Source: a virus | IMG/VR virus record: IMGVR_UViG_3300036851_000411 | Coordinates: 18,134 to 82,133 of that record | DNA length: 64,000 bases | Strand: one strand, 5' to 3' | Shown here: positions 6,446 to 15,734 of the stretch, one piece after another | Layout: the number at the start of each line of letters is the position of its first letter | Position numbering within the stretch: the stretch's first letter is position 1 | Notes under the pieces: generated by a model | What the model was told of the DNA's origin: nothing | Databases searched by the model: none | The model's input: the letters and a program-made list of their open reading frames with translations, nothing else | Position numbers and translations under genes: made by a program

Positions 6446-6847
6446 ATGCACGACAGCATGCACGACGCTGACGACCGTTTTACGAAACCGTTCGGGCACG
6501 TGCCGCTGCCCCTGCGCTCGCCCGATCAGGCGCGCACGGTCGTGATCCGCAACCTTGGAGGCACGCCGCTCGCCCCGCTCCAGAGCATCGCGATCGACGG
6601 GCGGGAGCTTCACGGTGTGCACGACGTGCGGGTCCACATCACGCACGATCGTCGGCCCCGCGTCGAGCTCCGCACGTGGTGGGCGATCGACATGGACGCG
6701 CTCGTCGGCCTCGGTGTCGTCGCCGTGCACGAGGAGGGCGAGACGTACCGGAGGGGCCGCATCCGGTGGGTGACCGCGTTCGCGTGGGGCACGTTCGTTG
6801 GTTCGATGGCGATGTGGACGGTGCTCAGCCTAACGGGGCGGCTGTGA
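6446..6847 (+). CDS. Hypothetical protein with C-terminal membrane helix
   Basis: 133 aa. The central beta-rich part (TVVIRNLGGTPLAPLQSIAIDGRELHGV, VRVHITHD) is followed by a C-terminal span (WVTAFAWGTFVGSMAMWTVL). It overlaps the next gene by 4 nt. No family recognised. Confidence 0.6.
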   Translation: MHDSMHDADDRFTKPFGHVPLPLRSPDQARTVVIRNLGGTPLAPLQSIAIDGRELHGVHDVRVHITHDRRPRVELRTWWAIDMDALVGLGVVAVHEEGETYRRGRIRWVTAFAWGTFVGSMAMWTVLSLTGRL

Positions 6848-7290
6848 TCAACCACGACGAAGCGAGCGAGCCGGTCGGGCCCGCGGTCGCAATCAACCCA
6901 GGCGATCTCTTCGAAGCGCTGACGCCGATTCCGCGCTACGGCTGGATCGGCGTCGACCTCGATGGGACGCTGGCCAAGCACCCTCGCGGTCCGTTCGAAC
7001 CGACGGAGATCGGGGCCCCGATTCCTCGCATGGTCGAGCGCGTGCAGCTCGCGATCACGCGCGGGTACACCGTGAAGATTGTCACCGCGCGCATGTGCGA
7101 ACAGGACGACGACACCCGGCGCGCGGTACAACAGGCGATCGGCGACTGGACGGGCGAGCACATCGGGCAGCGCCTCATCGCCGTGTTCTACAAAGACTAT
7201 TCGATGTTGGAGCTGTGGGACGATCGCGCGGTGCAGGTGATCTGCGACACGGGCGAGTTCGTCGGACAATCGGCGTTAGGTATCGACTGA
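6844..7290 (+). CDS. HAD-like phosphatase
   Basis: 148 aa, GTG start in GTGA overlap. WIGVDLDGTLA (residues ~34-43) is HAD motif I, DxDGTL. KIVTARM is motif II (S/T at the end of a strand) and a C-terminal VFYKDYSMLELWDDRAVQV carries the K and DD of motifs III/IV. Short cap-less HAD proteins are frequent in phages and are thought to act on nucleotides or DNA ends; the substrate here is unknown. Confidence 0.8.
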   Translation: MINHDEASEPVGPAVAINPGDLFEALTPIPRYGWIGVDLDGTLAKHPRGPFEPTEIGAPIPRMVERVQLAITRGYTVKIVTARMCEQDDDTRRAVQQAIGDWTGEHIGQRLIAVFYKDYSMLELWDDRAVQVICDTGEFVGQSALGID

Positions 7291-7303
7291 TGAGGGGGGC
7301 GCA

Positions 7304-7798
7304 ATGAGCGAGACGAACGCGGCAGCGGTCAATCTGCCAAAGTGGATCCCGACACAGGTAGCCACCGCCTGCGCCGATGGGATGGTGGCCGAACCCTCCA
7401 TCGTGCACGAGTGGTGTCCTGGCCTCGCCGTCACGATGCATGACTTCGGAATCTTTCGCGTCACACACATCGCGTCAGGCATGGCGCTGGGCGGCCGATA
7501 CGAGCGCGTTGGGAGTGCGTGTCGCGAGCTCGCTGAATGGGCGGCGGTGGGACGGGCGATCGGAATGGCGTTCGCGCTGGCCGATGCCGTGGTGGTGCGC
7601 GACACCTTGATGGCCCACCTCGACGATGCGGTCCCGTTCCCCGGAGCGACCACGACCGAGAAGGGTGTCACGCGCCCGTCGACCGTCCGTGAGTGGTACC
7701 AGCTCATCCGGACATCGGACTTGGTCGATGAATTTCCATGGGAGTCTGAGTCGCCTATGGATCGGTGCGACGAGTTGCTCAAGACGCTCGCCCCGTGA
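7304..7798 (+). CDS. Hypothetical phage protein (164 aa)
   Basis: Starts at ATG after a GGGGGGCGC-type purine-rich stretch. A mixed alpha/beta soluble protein with the segment GLAVTMHDFGIFRVTHIASGMALGGRYERVGSACRELAEWA. No motif identified. It overlaps the next GTG by 4 nt. Confidence 0.6.
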   Translation: MSETNAAAVNLPKWIPTQVATACADGMVAEPSIVHEWCPGLAVTMHDFGIFRVTHIASGMALGGRYERVGSACRELAEWAAVGRAIGMAFALADAVVVRDTLMAHLDDAVPFPGATTTEKGVTRPSTVREWYQLIRTSDLVDEFPWESESPMDRCDELLKTLAP

Positions 7799-7995
7799 CG
7801 ATCGCCGACAAGCTCGCGACCATACCGCTTCTGAGAGGCGAGGGGAGGCGTAGACGCGTTGACCGCCTTCGCGGCGAGGCCACGCTCGCATCTCTGGATT
7901 ACACCGTGCACGTCATGCGGGAGCGAAAGAAGTGGCTGTTCGCGTGGGCCACCTCACGACGCGCGTTCCCGCGGCTGCACGAGCGCCGCCGATGA
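7795..7995 (+). CDS. Small basic hypothetical protein (66 aa)
   Basis: GTG in a GTGA overlap. Very basic (many Arg), with LDYTVHVMRERKKWLFAWATSRRAF as its core. Unassigned; supported by coupling only. Confidence 0.45.
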   Translation: MTIADKLATIPLLRGEGRRRRVDRLRGEATLASLDYTVHVMRERKKWLFAWATSRRAFPRLHERRR

Positions 7996-8037
7996 AACCG
8001 TGTCCGCAGTGACGCAAAGCTCGCGAGCTCGCGAAGC

Positions 8038-8355
8038 ATGAAAAAGCGGCCACCCGTTAGGCGGCTGATGACCGATGAGGAGCGGCGGATGGCGCTGGCC
8101 ATCGCGCCGCCGCACGTCACGTACGTCCCGGGCATCGGCACGAAGCGCTTCGCGCGCGAGATCGCGCAGGAAGCCGAGCGCGCGGACGCGGAGATCACCG
8201 AGGGGCAGGCGAGCTACCTGCGCGAGGTGGTCGTACGGTTCCGACGCCAGATACCACGCGAGGTCGTCACACTCGCGCTTGACGGCCGTGTCGTGCCCCT
8301 CTATGCCGACCACGGCGCGTCGAACGCCGACGTGCCGCGCGACCGCCGCGCCTAA
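8038..8355 (+). CDS. Small phage protein upstream of terminase (105 aa)
   Basis: ATG start. The helical protein has the segment MTDEERRMALAI, then ITEGQASYLREVVVRFRRQIPREV, a pattern common in small phage genes close to the packaging module. It ends with a CCTAACG stop context. Confidence 0.6.
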   Translation: MKKRPPVRRLMTDEERRMALAIAPPHVTYVPGIGTKRFAREIAQEAERADAEITEGQASYLREVVVRFRRQIPREVVTLALDGRVVPLYADHGASNADVPRDRRA

Positions 8356-8367
8356 CGGCGCCGCCCC

Positions 8368-9981
8368 ATGCTTACCGCCGCCGAGATCGAAGGGCTCCTC
8401 GAGCGGGTCCGGTCCGGCACCCTGACGCTCGATCAGCAACGCGAGCTCTCGTTCCTCCTCTGTGATGTGCCGCCGGCGCCGCCGGCCATCCCGTTCACGG
8501 ACTTCGTTGCCGAGGCGAAGCCCGACTATCGGTGGTGGGAGTGGAACACCCGACTCGCCGCGCGGCTGCAGGACGTGGCAGATGGGAAGATCCGTCGCCT
8601 CATGGTGTTCTGCCCGCCGCGCTATGGAAAGTCCGAGCTCACATCGAAGCTGTTCCCGGCCTACTACCAGTACCGCTTCCCAATACGGCGCGTCGGGCTC
8701 AGTGCGTACGGCGAGGACCGCGCGCACGAGTATCTGAGCCACGCGCAGGAATACTATCTCCGCGTCGGCGGCAAGCTCCGCTCGTTGCGCGATGCGGGGC
8801 TCCGTCGTGGGTTCGAGGTCGAAGGCCGAGGCGGCATGTGGGCCGCGGGTCTCAATGGCGCGTTGCCTGGCCTCGGCTTCCACCTTGGCATTATCGACGA
8901 TCCGCTGAAGAACATGGCGGAGGCGGCCAGTAAGGTCATCCAGTCGCGGAACATCAAGTGGTACAACACGACGTACTACAGCCGCCGGGAACCGAACGAC
9001 GCGATCATTCTCATCACCACGCGGTGGCACCCGCGGGACCTCGCCGGGCAGATCCTCGAGCAGGAGCGCATCAACAAGGACGACGAGGGCGCGCTCGAAA
9101 ACTGGCACATCGTCATCTACGACGAGACCCGCGACGAGAAGGAGCCCTACGACCTGCCGGACAATTGCTCGCTGGAGCCCGACTGGCGTAAGCACGGGGA
9201 GCTGCTGTGCCCCGAGCGATGGCCGGAGTCGGAGGTCAAGAAGAACCGCGCCAAGGGGACGTACAGCTATAGCACGGTCTACCAGCAGCGCCCGAAGACT
9301 TCGGAGGGCACGCGGTTCAAGGCTGAGTGGTTCCCCACGGTCGACGCCATGCCGGTGGATGTCACGGCGCGCGTGAGGTATTGGGATCTGGCGGGCACCG
9401 ACGAGCCGAGCGACGAAGACTCGGATCCCGACTGGACGGTCGGCTTCCGCGTGTCACGCGGGCGGCAGGACCAGATCATCTATTTCGAGAAGATGAAGCG
9501 GTTCCGGAAGAAACCCGGCGGCCGCAATGCCACCATGCGTGAGACAGCGGAGGCCGACGCGCGGGAATTCGGATCGGAGGAGCAACCCAATCGGCACGCG
9601 GTCGTGCAGTGGTGGGAAGGCGAGTCGGGGGTCGATGGCGGTGATCGCAATAAGGCGCTCGGCGCGGCGCTCGCCGGCCACATCTGCAAATTCGATCGAC
9701 CCATCGCGAGTAAGGAAATGCGTCACGAGGTCCTCGCGGGGCAGGCGGAGGTCGGGAATGTGCGGCTAGTGGAGCCCAAGCGCGATGCGCATGGCAACCT
9801 GCTCGATGGGGAAGAGGACTGGATTCCAACGTTCCTCGACGAGATGACGAGCGTGCCGTTCGGGGCGCACGACGACATCGCGGACGCGGCGAGCGATGGC
9901 ACGGCCAAAGTGCTCGACGCGCCCGAGCCCATTCTCGCCGAGATCGTGACGGTGGAGCTCAAGAGTCCCTTCGCGCTCTAG
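8368..9981 (+). CDS. terL: Terminase large subunit
   Basis: 537 aa, full length for the family. The ATPase half has an adenine-binding/Walker A loop CPPRYGKSE (residues ~84-92) and Walker B LGIIDDPL (~173-180), followed by an ITTRWHPRD coupling motif. The nuclease half begins RYWDLAGTDE (~336-345) with metal-binding Asp, then DPDWTVG. The last Asp cluster is near HDDIADA. It drives DNA packaging into the procapsid as the ATP-powered motor and cuts the concatemer. Confidence 0.95.
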   Translation: MLTAAEIEGLLERVRSGTLTLDQQRELSFLLCDVPPAPPAIPFTDFVAEAKPDYRWWEWNTRLAARLQDVADGKIRRLMVFCPPRYGKSELTSKLFPAYYQYRFPIRRVGLSAYGEDRAHEYLSHAQEYYLRVGGKLRSLRDAGLRRGFEVEGRGGMWAAGLNGALPGLGFHLGIIDDPLKNMAEAASKVIQSRNIKWYNTTYYSRREPNDAIILITTRWHPRDLAGQILEQERINKDDEGALENWHIVIYDETRDEKEPYDLPDNCSLEPDWRKHGELLCPERWPESEVKKNRAKGTYSYSTVYQQRPKTSEGTRFKAEWFPTVDAMPVDVTARVRYWDLAGTDEPSDEDSDPDWTVGFRVSRGRQDQIIYFEKMKRFRKKPGGRNATMRETAEADAREFGSEEQPNRHAVVQWWEGESGVDGGDRNKALGAALAGHICKFDRPIASKEMRHEVLAGQAEVGNVRLVEPKRDAHGNLLDGEEDWIPTFLDEMTSVPFGAHDDIADAASDGTAKVLDAPEPILAEIVTVELKSPFAL

Positions 9982-10007
9982 CGACTCCGGCTAAGGCTGT
10001 CGCGGAT

Positions 10008-10036
10008 TTTCGATCTATGCTATTATCACATAACTC
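10008..10036 (+). promoter_or_regulatory. Phage regulon site 2, upstream of portal
   Basis: TATGCTATTATCACATA at 10016-10032 differs at one base from the reverse form of the 17-bp consensus. An extended -10 reading TGCTATTAT is also present. It lies 42 nt before the portal start, between terL and the head genes. Confidence 0.68.
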
Positions 10037-10074
10037 GCGGTCTCCTCTCCACGGCCCCACCCGGAGTGCATCGG

Positions 10075-11520
10075 ATGTCCAAACGGCGGCGCGGCGGCAC
10101 TGCCCTCGACGCACTCGCCGGGTCGCCCGGCCCATCCGGTGGTCGGTCGAGCCCCTATGTCGAGCTGGGCTCCACCGGCCTCTCCAACGTCGGCGGGTTC
10201 GTTCGCGCGGATTTCCTCCCGCAGCTCGTCGGCCGGCAGGGGATCCTCGCTTATCAGGAGATGGAGAACAACGATGCGCTGATCGGCGGCATCCTCTACG
10301 CCATGCAGATGCTGATCCGCTCGGGCGAGTGGACGATCGAGCCCAACGAGCTGGCGACGAAAGCGGCCGGACCGGGCGGGAAGATCAGCCCCGCGGCGCA
10401 GAACGCGGTCGACTTCATGCGCGATGCGTTGTTCGAAAGCATGGATCACCCGTTCGATGAGCTGATCACCGACGCGCTCACGATGCTGCCCTACGGGTTC
10501 GCGCCCTGCGAGTCCGTGCTCAAGAAGCTTCCGGCGTCCAACCTCGGGCCCGCGCGCATCGGCTTCAAGTCAGTCCGGCTCCGCGCCCAGGATACGCTCT
10601 ACAAGTGGGAGTTCGATCCGGAGTCCGGTGACCTGTTAGGCATGTGGCAACAGGACTTCCAGAACCCGGTCGCCTACATCCCGTACGACCGGTTGGCGTT
10701 GTTCCGCACCAACTCGAGCCGTGGCAATCCCGAGGGACGCTCGGTTCTCCGCAACTCGTACAAGTATTACAAGCGCAAAGGGGCGATCGAGGAGGCCGAA
10801 GGTCGCGCCGCACTCCGATCGGCTGGTCTCGTGGTGATGCGGGTGCCGTGGAGCATCATGAACCCGACCGCCGGCCAGATCGAGCGAAACATCTTCGCGC
10901 AGCTCAAGACCGCGCTCGCCAGCATCGCCGAGGACCGGCAGGGCGCGGTCATCCTGCCGAGTGATCCGTACGAGGGTCAGCAGGGCAAGCGTGGCGGCTA
11001 TCAGTACGACATCGACTACAAAGTCGCCGATGGCCGGCGATCGGCCGACATGAGCACGCTGGTCGAGCGCATGGACAAGCGCATCGCCGGATCCGTGCTC
11101 GCCGACTTTATCCTCATCGGGCAGCAGGCTGCCGGTTCGTACGCCATGCACGGCGACAAGACCGAGATGTTCACGAACGCGTTAGGTGGGTACAACCGCG
11201 TCATCGAGGCGGAGCTCAACCGCCGGACGATCCGACGATGGTGGCACCTCAACGGCCTGCCGGACGAGCTGCGTCCGCGACTCAAGCCGAAGAAGCTGTC
11301 GAAAGAGCAGCTCGAGAAGATCGGCGCGTTCGTCGGGCAACTGGCGGCTGCCGGCATGCTCCCGCCGGACAAGGCGTTGTCGAACAGACTGCTGGGGATG
11401 GCCGAGCTGCCACCGTCCGAGGTCCCGCTTCCGCCGCCGAGGAGCGCGACGCCCCCACCGGGGCGGCCTAACGCGCTCACAGGGACGGATCCCGACGACG
11501 AGGAGCACGCTGATGCCTGA
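10075..11520 (+). CDS. Portal protein, Mu gp29-like (DUF935)
   Basis: 481 aa from ATG 10075, which has CCGGAG 8 nt upstream; a GTG at 10066 is the alternative. Diagnostic segments are LIGGILYAMQMLIRSGEWTIEP, WEFDPESGDLLG, YDRLALFRTNSSRGNPEGRSVLR, AALRSAGLVVMRVPW and a C-terminal NRRTIRRWWHLNG. This is the DUF935 portal family. It forms the dodecameric ring at the capsid vertex through which DNA enters and leaves. The C-terminal 40 residues are Pro-rich. Confidence 0.9.
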   Translation: MSKRRRGGTALDALAGSPGPSGGRSSPYVELGSTGLSNVGGFVRADFLPQLVGRQGILAYQEMENNDALIGGILYAMQMLIRSGEWTIEPNELATKAAGPGGKISPAAQNAVDFMRDALFESMDHPFDELITDALTMLPYGFAPCESVLKKLPASNLGPARIGFKSVRLRAQDTLYKWEFDPESGDLLGMWQQDFQNPVAYIPYDRLALFRTNSSRGNPEGRSVLRNSYKYYKRKGAIEEAEGRAALRSAGLVVMRVPWSIMNPTAGQIERNIFAQLKTALASIAEDRQGAVILPSDPYEGQQGKRGGYQYDIDYKVADGRRSADMSTLVERMDKRIAGSVLADFILIGQQAAGSYAMHGDKTEMFTNALGGYNRVIEAELNRRTIRRWWHLNGLPDELRPRLKPKKLSKEQLEKIGAFVGQLAAAGMLPPDKALSNRLLGMAELPPSEVPLPPPRSATPPPGRPNALTGTDPDDEEHADA

Positions 11521-11734
11521 TTTCGGCCGGCACGTCACGTCGATCACCCCGAACCACGAGGGGCTCGACGAGGACGACATCGCGCTCACCCGCCGGCATG
11601 CGCGCATCGCCGCCGAGTTCGCGGCGGAGCTGGAGCGGCAGGGCATGGACGAGAGTCGCGTCACCTTCATCACCGGTGACTACATCGCGAGCCTTGCGGC
11701 GAACGATGACCCCAAACAGCCGTGGGCATCGTGA
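11513..11734 (+). CDS. Small hypothetical head-region protein (73 aa)
   Basis: ATG overlaps the portal stop by 8 nt. An acidic helical protein (DEDDIALTRRHARIAAEFAAELERQG). Its position between portal and the MuF gene suggests a head-assembly accessory. Family unknown. Confidence 0.55.
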   Translation: MPDFGRHVTSITPNHEGLDEDDIALTRRHARIAAEFAAELERQGMDESRVTFITGDYIASLAANDDPKQPWAS

Positions 11735-11925
11735 GCGACGCCGCCGTGCGCTGCCACTACGTGTGGGTGATGGCCACCACAGTCCGCGTGCAGACCGTGT
11801 GTGAGGACGACTCGTTCACGTTCGGCGTAGTCCACCCGGGTCAGGCCTTCCATGGCGTGCCGTACGAGGCGCTGCAGGCCGGGAAGTATGACGCGGCGAT
11901 GCAGTTCGTCCCGTTCGGCACCTAA
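11731..11925 (+). CDS. Small hypothetical protein (64 aa)
   Basis: GTG 11731 overlaps the previous TGA; GTG 11722 is an alternative. A compact beta-rich product (MATTVRVQTVCEDDSFTFG). The stop lies in a CCTAACG context. No family recognised. Confidence 0.5.
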   Translation: MSDAAVRCHYVWVMATTVRVQTVCEDDSFTFGVVHPGQAFHGVPYEALQAGKYDAAMQFVPFGT

Positions 11926-11929
11926 CGCG

Positions 11930-14542
11930 GTGGCGACGCTCTTCGCGGCGCTCCGGGCCGAGGCGCAGTCGGCAGTCGCCAAGGGCGCGGCGATGTACGT
12001 CGGCCGCCGGCTGCTGAACGAGCGCGCGCTCCGCACCTGGTGGGTGGCGAACAGAAAGGCGGGTGAGCCTGACCTCGATCCGAACCCGCACATCACCGTT
12101 GCCTACTCGCGCACCGCGGTGCATCTGGCGCCCGACGATGACCTGGTCGTCGTGCCGCCGGCCGCCATGATCGGCTTTCGCGTGTTAGGCACGGATCGCG
12201 CGGTCGTCCTGGAGATCGATGGCGCGCTCGCCCTGCGCGTCATGCACAGCGGCGATCCTGCCGGTCACGCTGGCAACGACGGCGAGGCCGGCGTCCTCAA
12301 TGCGCGCTTTGCCCAGTATCGCGAGGCGGGCGCGACGTGGGACCATGGGTCGTATACGCCGCATCTGACGCTGTTCTACCTGCCCGCTGGCTACGACTCG
12401 ACCGACTGGCGCGACGGCCCCGACCAGTGGCCGCCGTTGCCGGACTTCCCGCTGGTGTTCGGCCGGGAGCTGCGCGCGAACGGCGACGACGATGCGTTCG
12501 ACCAGCCGGGCGCAGAGGCGGGCGTCGAGAAGCTGCTGCGCATGCTGTTCGGCGGTGAGCAGATCGCGAAGGCCACGACGGTCGCCGCGCCGATCCTTCG
12601 CGCGACATGGCTGGCGTGGCCTGATGCCGAGTCTCTCGCGGACACGTCGGACGAGTGGCTGTACCACGTCACCAGCGCGGCCAACGCCGACGCGATCCTG
12701 ACTGAGGGCTTCGCGCCCGACGATTGTGAGCGGACCATCACCGGTGGTGTGGACGAGGCGCAGTCGGTCGGGCGCTCGTTCTTCACCGACCGGGGCGGCG
12801 TCGCCTACTGGGCCGAGCGCATCGGGACTGCGTTAGGCGGCGTTCCGTTGGCCGTGGTTGCCATTCCGAAGCGAAGCGTCCCGCACGCCGAGCACGACGC
12901 GTTAGGCACGCAGCAGGCCGGCGGGCACGCCGCGTTTTGCGTTGAGGGTCCGATTCTGCCGCGTGGCGTCGGGCGGTCGACGTGGGGCGAGCTGGTTGAC
13001 CGTGTTGTTGGCAAGCGCGAGACGAAGGTCCCAAGCCCGCCGCTCCGGCGCGGGTTGCAATGGCTCACAGCCGCCGGCCAGCGGCGCGCGCAGTCCGCCG
13101 CCGACCGCTACGCCGCAGATCTCCGCGCCGGGCGCGCCACGGTGTTCGATCGCGTTCTGCGCGACGAGCGACGGGATCGCCAGCTGCAGCGCATGCGGCG
13201 CGAGGACGAGCCGCCGCCGCCGACGCTCATCGACACACTCGCGGCGACGTACCGCCGACGCCTCGAGCGGCATTACCACAACGTCGAGCACCAGTACGCC
13301 GACGTAGTGGAAGAGGCACGCCGGGACCGCGCGGAGTGGGATGGGATGATGGAGTCCTATGTCCGCGACGGTGGCAGTCGCTACCTCGTGACGAAAGAGT
13401 GGGTGACCGCCGAGGATGAGCGGGTGCGTCACGCCCACGCCGCGCTCCACGGCCGCACCATTCCGTACGACGCGCTCTTTCAGGGTCAGCACGGACCGGT
13501 CTGGGGGACGCCCGACGGACTCGGATGTCGGTGCCGACTTCGCGTTGCGTTCCCGACAATCGACGGCGACGCGCTCGAGGAGTCAGCCGAGAAGTCGTTG
13601 ACACGCTCCGTCGGTGCCTGGCTCGTGGCCAAATTCCGCCCCGCGCAACACCGCGTGCCGGGCGGTCTGCCGCGTGGTGGTCGGTGGGCAGGCTCGGCGT
13701 CGGCGCGAGCGCACCAGACGCTCGCCGTGTTGCCGTCGGCGGACGATGCGGGGCATTACGTGGCGGTGCCATTCCCGCTGCATCAGCGGTTCGAGCATGA
13801 GCGGGCGTATGGACGTGCGATTTCGATGCGTGCCCGCCCGACGGTCGAGTCGGTGCCGCTGTCGGAGCTCCACGCCACGCAAGCACTCGTGCACCGCGCT
13901 GGCGTCGCACGGTGGATCGACGGCAGGGACGAGGCCGATGCGCAACCCGCGCGCCTGATGCGTGATCCGAGCGGACGCGTGCTCATCCAGCAGGGCCATC
14001 ATGAGGCGACCGCAGCGCGGCTCCGAGGGGACACGCACCTCGACGCCGAGGTCTACGATCTCGCGTCCGAGGCGCTCTGGAAGGAATGGGCACCGACCGA
14101 CGTACCTGAGCACATCCAGAAAGCGCTCGACGCCAGACTCGGGATTTCGGATATCGAAAAGTCGGAAGACGAGCAACGGCTCGTTACCGGATGGGCGCTC
14201 GTCTGCACGGAGCCCGACGGCACGCCGCTGGTCGATCGACAGAATGACATCGTCGATATCCGCGAGCTCGAGCAGGCCGCGCACCGTTTCATGGTGGAGT
14301 ATGCCGACGGTGGGATTGTGCATCTGCGCGACGCGGACGGCGAGCCCATTGTCGCTGGCCGGATCGTCGAGTCCATGGTGGTGACGCCCGAGCTCAAGGC
14401 GGCGTTAGGCCTGCCGGGGGACACGCCACTCGGCTGGCTCGTGACCTTCCATGTCACGAGTGACGAGGTGTGGGCGCGCGTGAAAGCGGGCGAGCTCCGC
14501 ATGTTTTCGATCGGCGGGAAGGCGGACCGCGTACCGGTTTGA
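11930..14542 (+). CDS. Multidomain head polyprotein: 2H phosphoesterase-like, ART-like, MuF, ParB-like, XkdF protease
   Basis: 870 aa from GTG 11930. Residues ~54-57 HITV and ~145-148 HLTL are the paired HxTx motifs of 2H (LigT-type) phosphoesterases. Residues ~240-300 (LYHVTSAANADAILTEGF, GRSFFTDRGGVAYWA) resemble an ADP-ribosyltransferase/KptA-type fold. Residues ~487-545 (EWVTAEDERVRHAHAALHG...GCRCRL) are the MuF head morphogenesis domain. Residues ~637-715 (VPLSELHATQALV, GRVLIQQGHHEATAARL) resemble a ParB-like nuclease domain. Residues ~742-870 (LVTGWALV, LVDRQNDIVDI, GWLVTFHVTSDEVW, MFSIGG) match the XkdF phage protease. MuF and XkdF place it in head assembly. The extra domains suggest a protein packaged and processed with the head. 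Domain calls are by motif only. Confidence 0.8.
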   Translation: MATLFAALRAEAQSAVAKGAAMYVGRRLLNERALRTWWVANRKAGEPDLDPNPHITVAYSRTAVHLAPDDDLVVVPPAAMIGFRVLGTDRAVVLEIDGALALRVMHSGDPAGHAGNDGEAGVLNARFAQYREAGATWDHGSYTPHLTLFYLPAGYDSTDWRDGPDQWPPLPDFPLVFGRELRANGDDDAFDQPGAEAGVEKLLRMLFGGEQIAKATTVAAPILRATWLAWPDAESLADTSDEWLYHVTSAANADAILTEGFAPDDCERTITGGVDEAQSVGRSFFTDRGGVAYWAERIGTALGGVPLAVVAIPKRSVPHAEHDALGTQQAGGHAAFCVEGPILPRGVGRSTWGELVDRVVGKRETKVPSPPLRRGLQWLTAAGQRRAQSAADRYAADLRAGRATVFDRVLRDERRDRQLQRMRREDEPPPPTLIDTLAATYRRRLERHYHNVEHQYADVVEEARRDRAEWDGMMESYVRDGGSRYLVTKEWVTAEDERVRHAHAALHGRTIPYDALFQGQHGPVWGTPDGLGCRCRLRVAFPTIDGDALEESAEKSLTRSVGAWLVAKFRPAQHRVPGGLPRGGRWAGSASARAHQTLAVLPSADDAGHYVAVPFPLHQRFEHERAYGRAISMRARPTVESVPLSELHATQALVHRAGVARWIDGRDEADAQPARLMRDPSGRVLIQQGHHEATAARLRGDTHLDAEVYDLASEALWKEWAPTDVPEHIQKALDARLGISDIEKSEDEQRLVTGWALVCTEPDGTPLVDRQNDIVDIRELEQAAHRFMVEYADGGIVHLRDADGEPIVAGRIVESMVVTPELKAALGLPGDTPLGWLVTFHVTSDEVWARVKAGELRMFSIGGKADRVPV

Positions 14543-14589
14543 GCATAGCTCGAGCGGGGTAGATTCGTCCGGGTTCCGTGGCACGACGC

Positions 14590-14617
14590 TTGACTCTATG
14601 TGATAATCGCATAAGTT
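14590..14617 (+). promoter_or_regulatory. Phage regulon site 3, upstream of scaffold
   Basis: TTGACT at 14590-14595, 1 nt gap, then TATGTGATAATCGCATA at 14597-14613, a consensus copy. TAAGTT follows at a 16-nt spacing from the -35-like box. TGTGATAAT also reads as an extended -10. The capsid genes follow 70 nt later. Confidence 0.75.
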
Positions 14618-14683
14618 GCGCGACGTGAAGACACCAGCCGCCCTCGCCGAGCGCCCCATGGGCCTGTCGTAAGGCTCGATGCG

Positions 14684-15658
14684 ATGCCGAGCGACGCCTC
14701 GACTCCGACGTTCCTCCGGCGGCTCCGCCTCCGTGAGGTGTCGCTGGTCCCGCGCGGCGCGAACCAGCGGGCGGACGTGCTCATCGTCAAATCCGACGCC
14801 GACCCCGGTCCCGCCTCCGCGGAGCGCTCCATGAGAAACCCGATCGTGAAGTTCCTCGGTGGCCTCAAGCACGCGGTCCTCGCCATGGCCACGACCGACG
14901 CCCAGAGGGCCGCGGTCGCGAAGGGTTTTGGCGACGCCGAGGCCGCGCTCGCCGAACCGGTCACCGATGGTGGCGCCGACAACGGGGATGGGAATGGTGC
15001 GGCTGCGGTCGACGTAGCCGCGATCGCCGATGCCGTGGCCGAGAAGATGGCGGCGCGCTGCGCGAAGGCGGGCTGTGGTGGGATGATCGAGAAGGGCAAG
15101 TGCGCCAAGTGCGGCGCCATGACCAAGGCCGACAACTCGGGAGATGCCGCGATGGATCAGGAAGCGATCAACAAGGCGATCGGCGACGCGGTCGGCGCGG
15201 TCCGGACCGAGTTCACCACGGCGATCACGAAAGCGCAGGCCGACATCACGAAGGCGAACGAGCGCGCTGACGCCGCCGAGGCCAAGGTCGCCACGCTCGA
15301 GAAGGCGCAGAGCGAGCAGACGAACATCGCGAAGGCGCAGGAGCTGCTCGGCGAGCTGCCGGGCGATGCCAAGCCGATCGCGAGCCTCCTCGCGAAGGCC
15401 AGCCCGGAAGAGCGCGCCGAGTTCGAGAAGATCGCGAAGGCCGGGAACGCCGCGACGCAGAGCGCCCGCCTGTTCGTGCCCGCCGGCCGCGATGTCGCGA
15501 TGAGCGGCAGTGCGCTTGCCGAGATCGAGTCGAAGGCCGCCCAGGTGGCCAAGGACCAGAAGATCACGAAGGAGCAGGCGTTCGACGTGGTCGTCAAGGC
15601 GGATCCGTCGCTCTACACGCGCTACCGCGCGGAGAACGAGATCCGTCCGCAGAGCTGA
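14684..15658 (+). CDS. Head scaffold-like protein with XkdF-like N-terminus
   Basis: 324 aa. The N-terminus RLREVSLVPRGANQRADVL is the sequence that normally closes XkdF-type proteins. A CAKAGCGGMIEKGKCAKCG zinc-like motif follows (~122-140), then a long Ala/Lys/Glu coiled coil (AITKAQADITKANERADAAEAK). The C-terminus KEQAFDVVVKADPSLYTRYRAE is typical of the protein preceding capsid genes. Probably the scaffold and a substrate of the upstream protease. Its start (ATG 14684) is chosen after regulon site 3. Confidence 0.72.
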   Translation: MPSDASTPTFLRRLRLREVSLVPRGANQRADVLIVKSDADPGPASAERSMRNPIVKFLGGLKHAVLAMATTDAQRAAVAKGFGDAEAALAEPVTDGGADNGDGNGAAAVDVAAIADAVAEKMAARCAKAGCGGMIEKGKCAKCGAMTKADNSGDAAMDQEAINKAIGDAVGAVRTEFTTAITKAQADITKANERADAAEAKVATLEKAQSEQTNIAKAQELLGELPGDAKPIASLLAKASPEERAEFEKIAKAGNAATQSARLFVPAGRDVAMSGSALAEIESKAAQVAKDQKITKEQAFDVVVKADPSLYTRYRAENEIRPQS

Positions 15659-15734
15659 GTCCCGGTCCGACCTCGCGTTCCCCGTGTTCCAACTCGCGTT
15701 TCTCCTGTCACCGCGTTAGGCGAGGACCGATCCT

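Noticed and set aside
7954-9195. 413-residue minus-strand open frame across terL
   Set aside because: Antiparallel shadow of the terminase with no recognisable domain.
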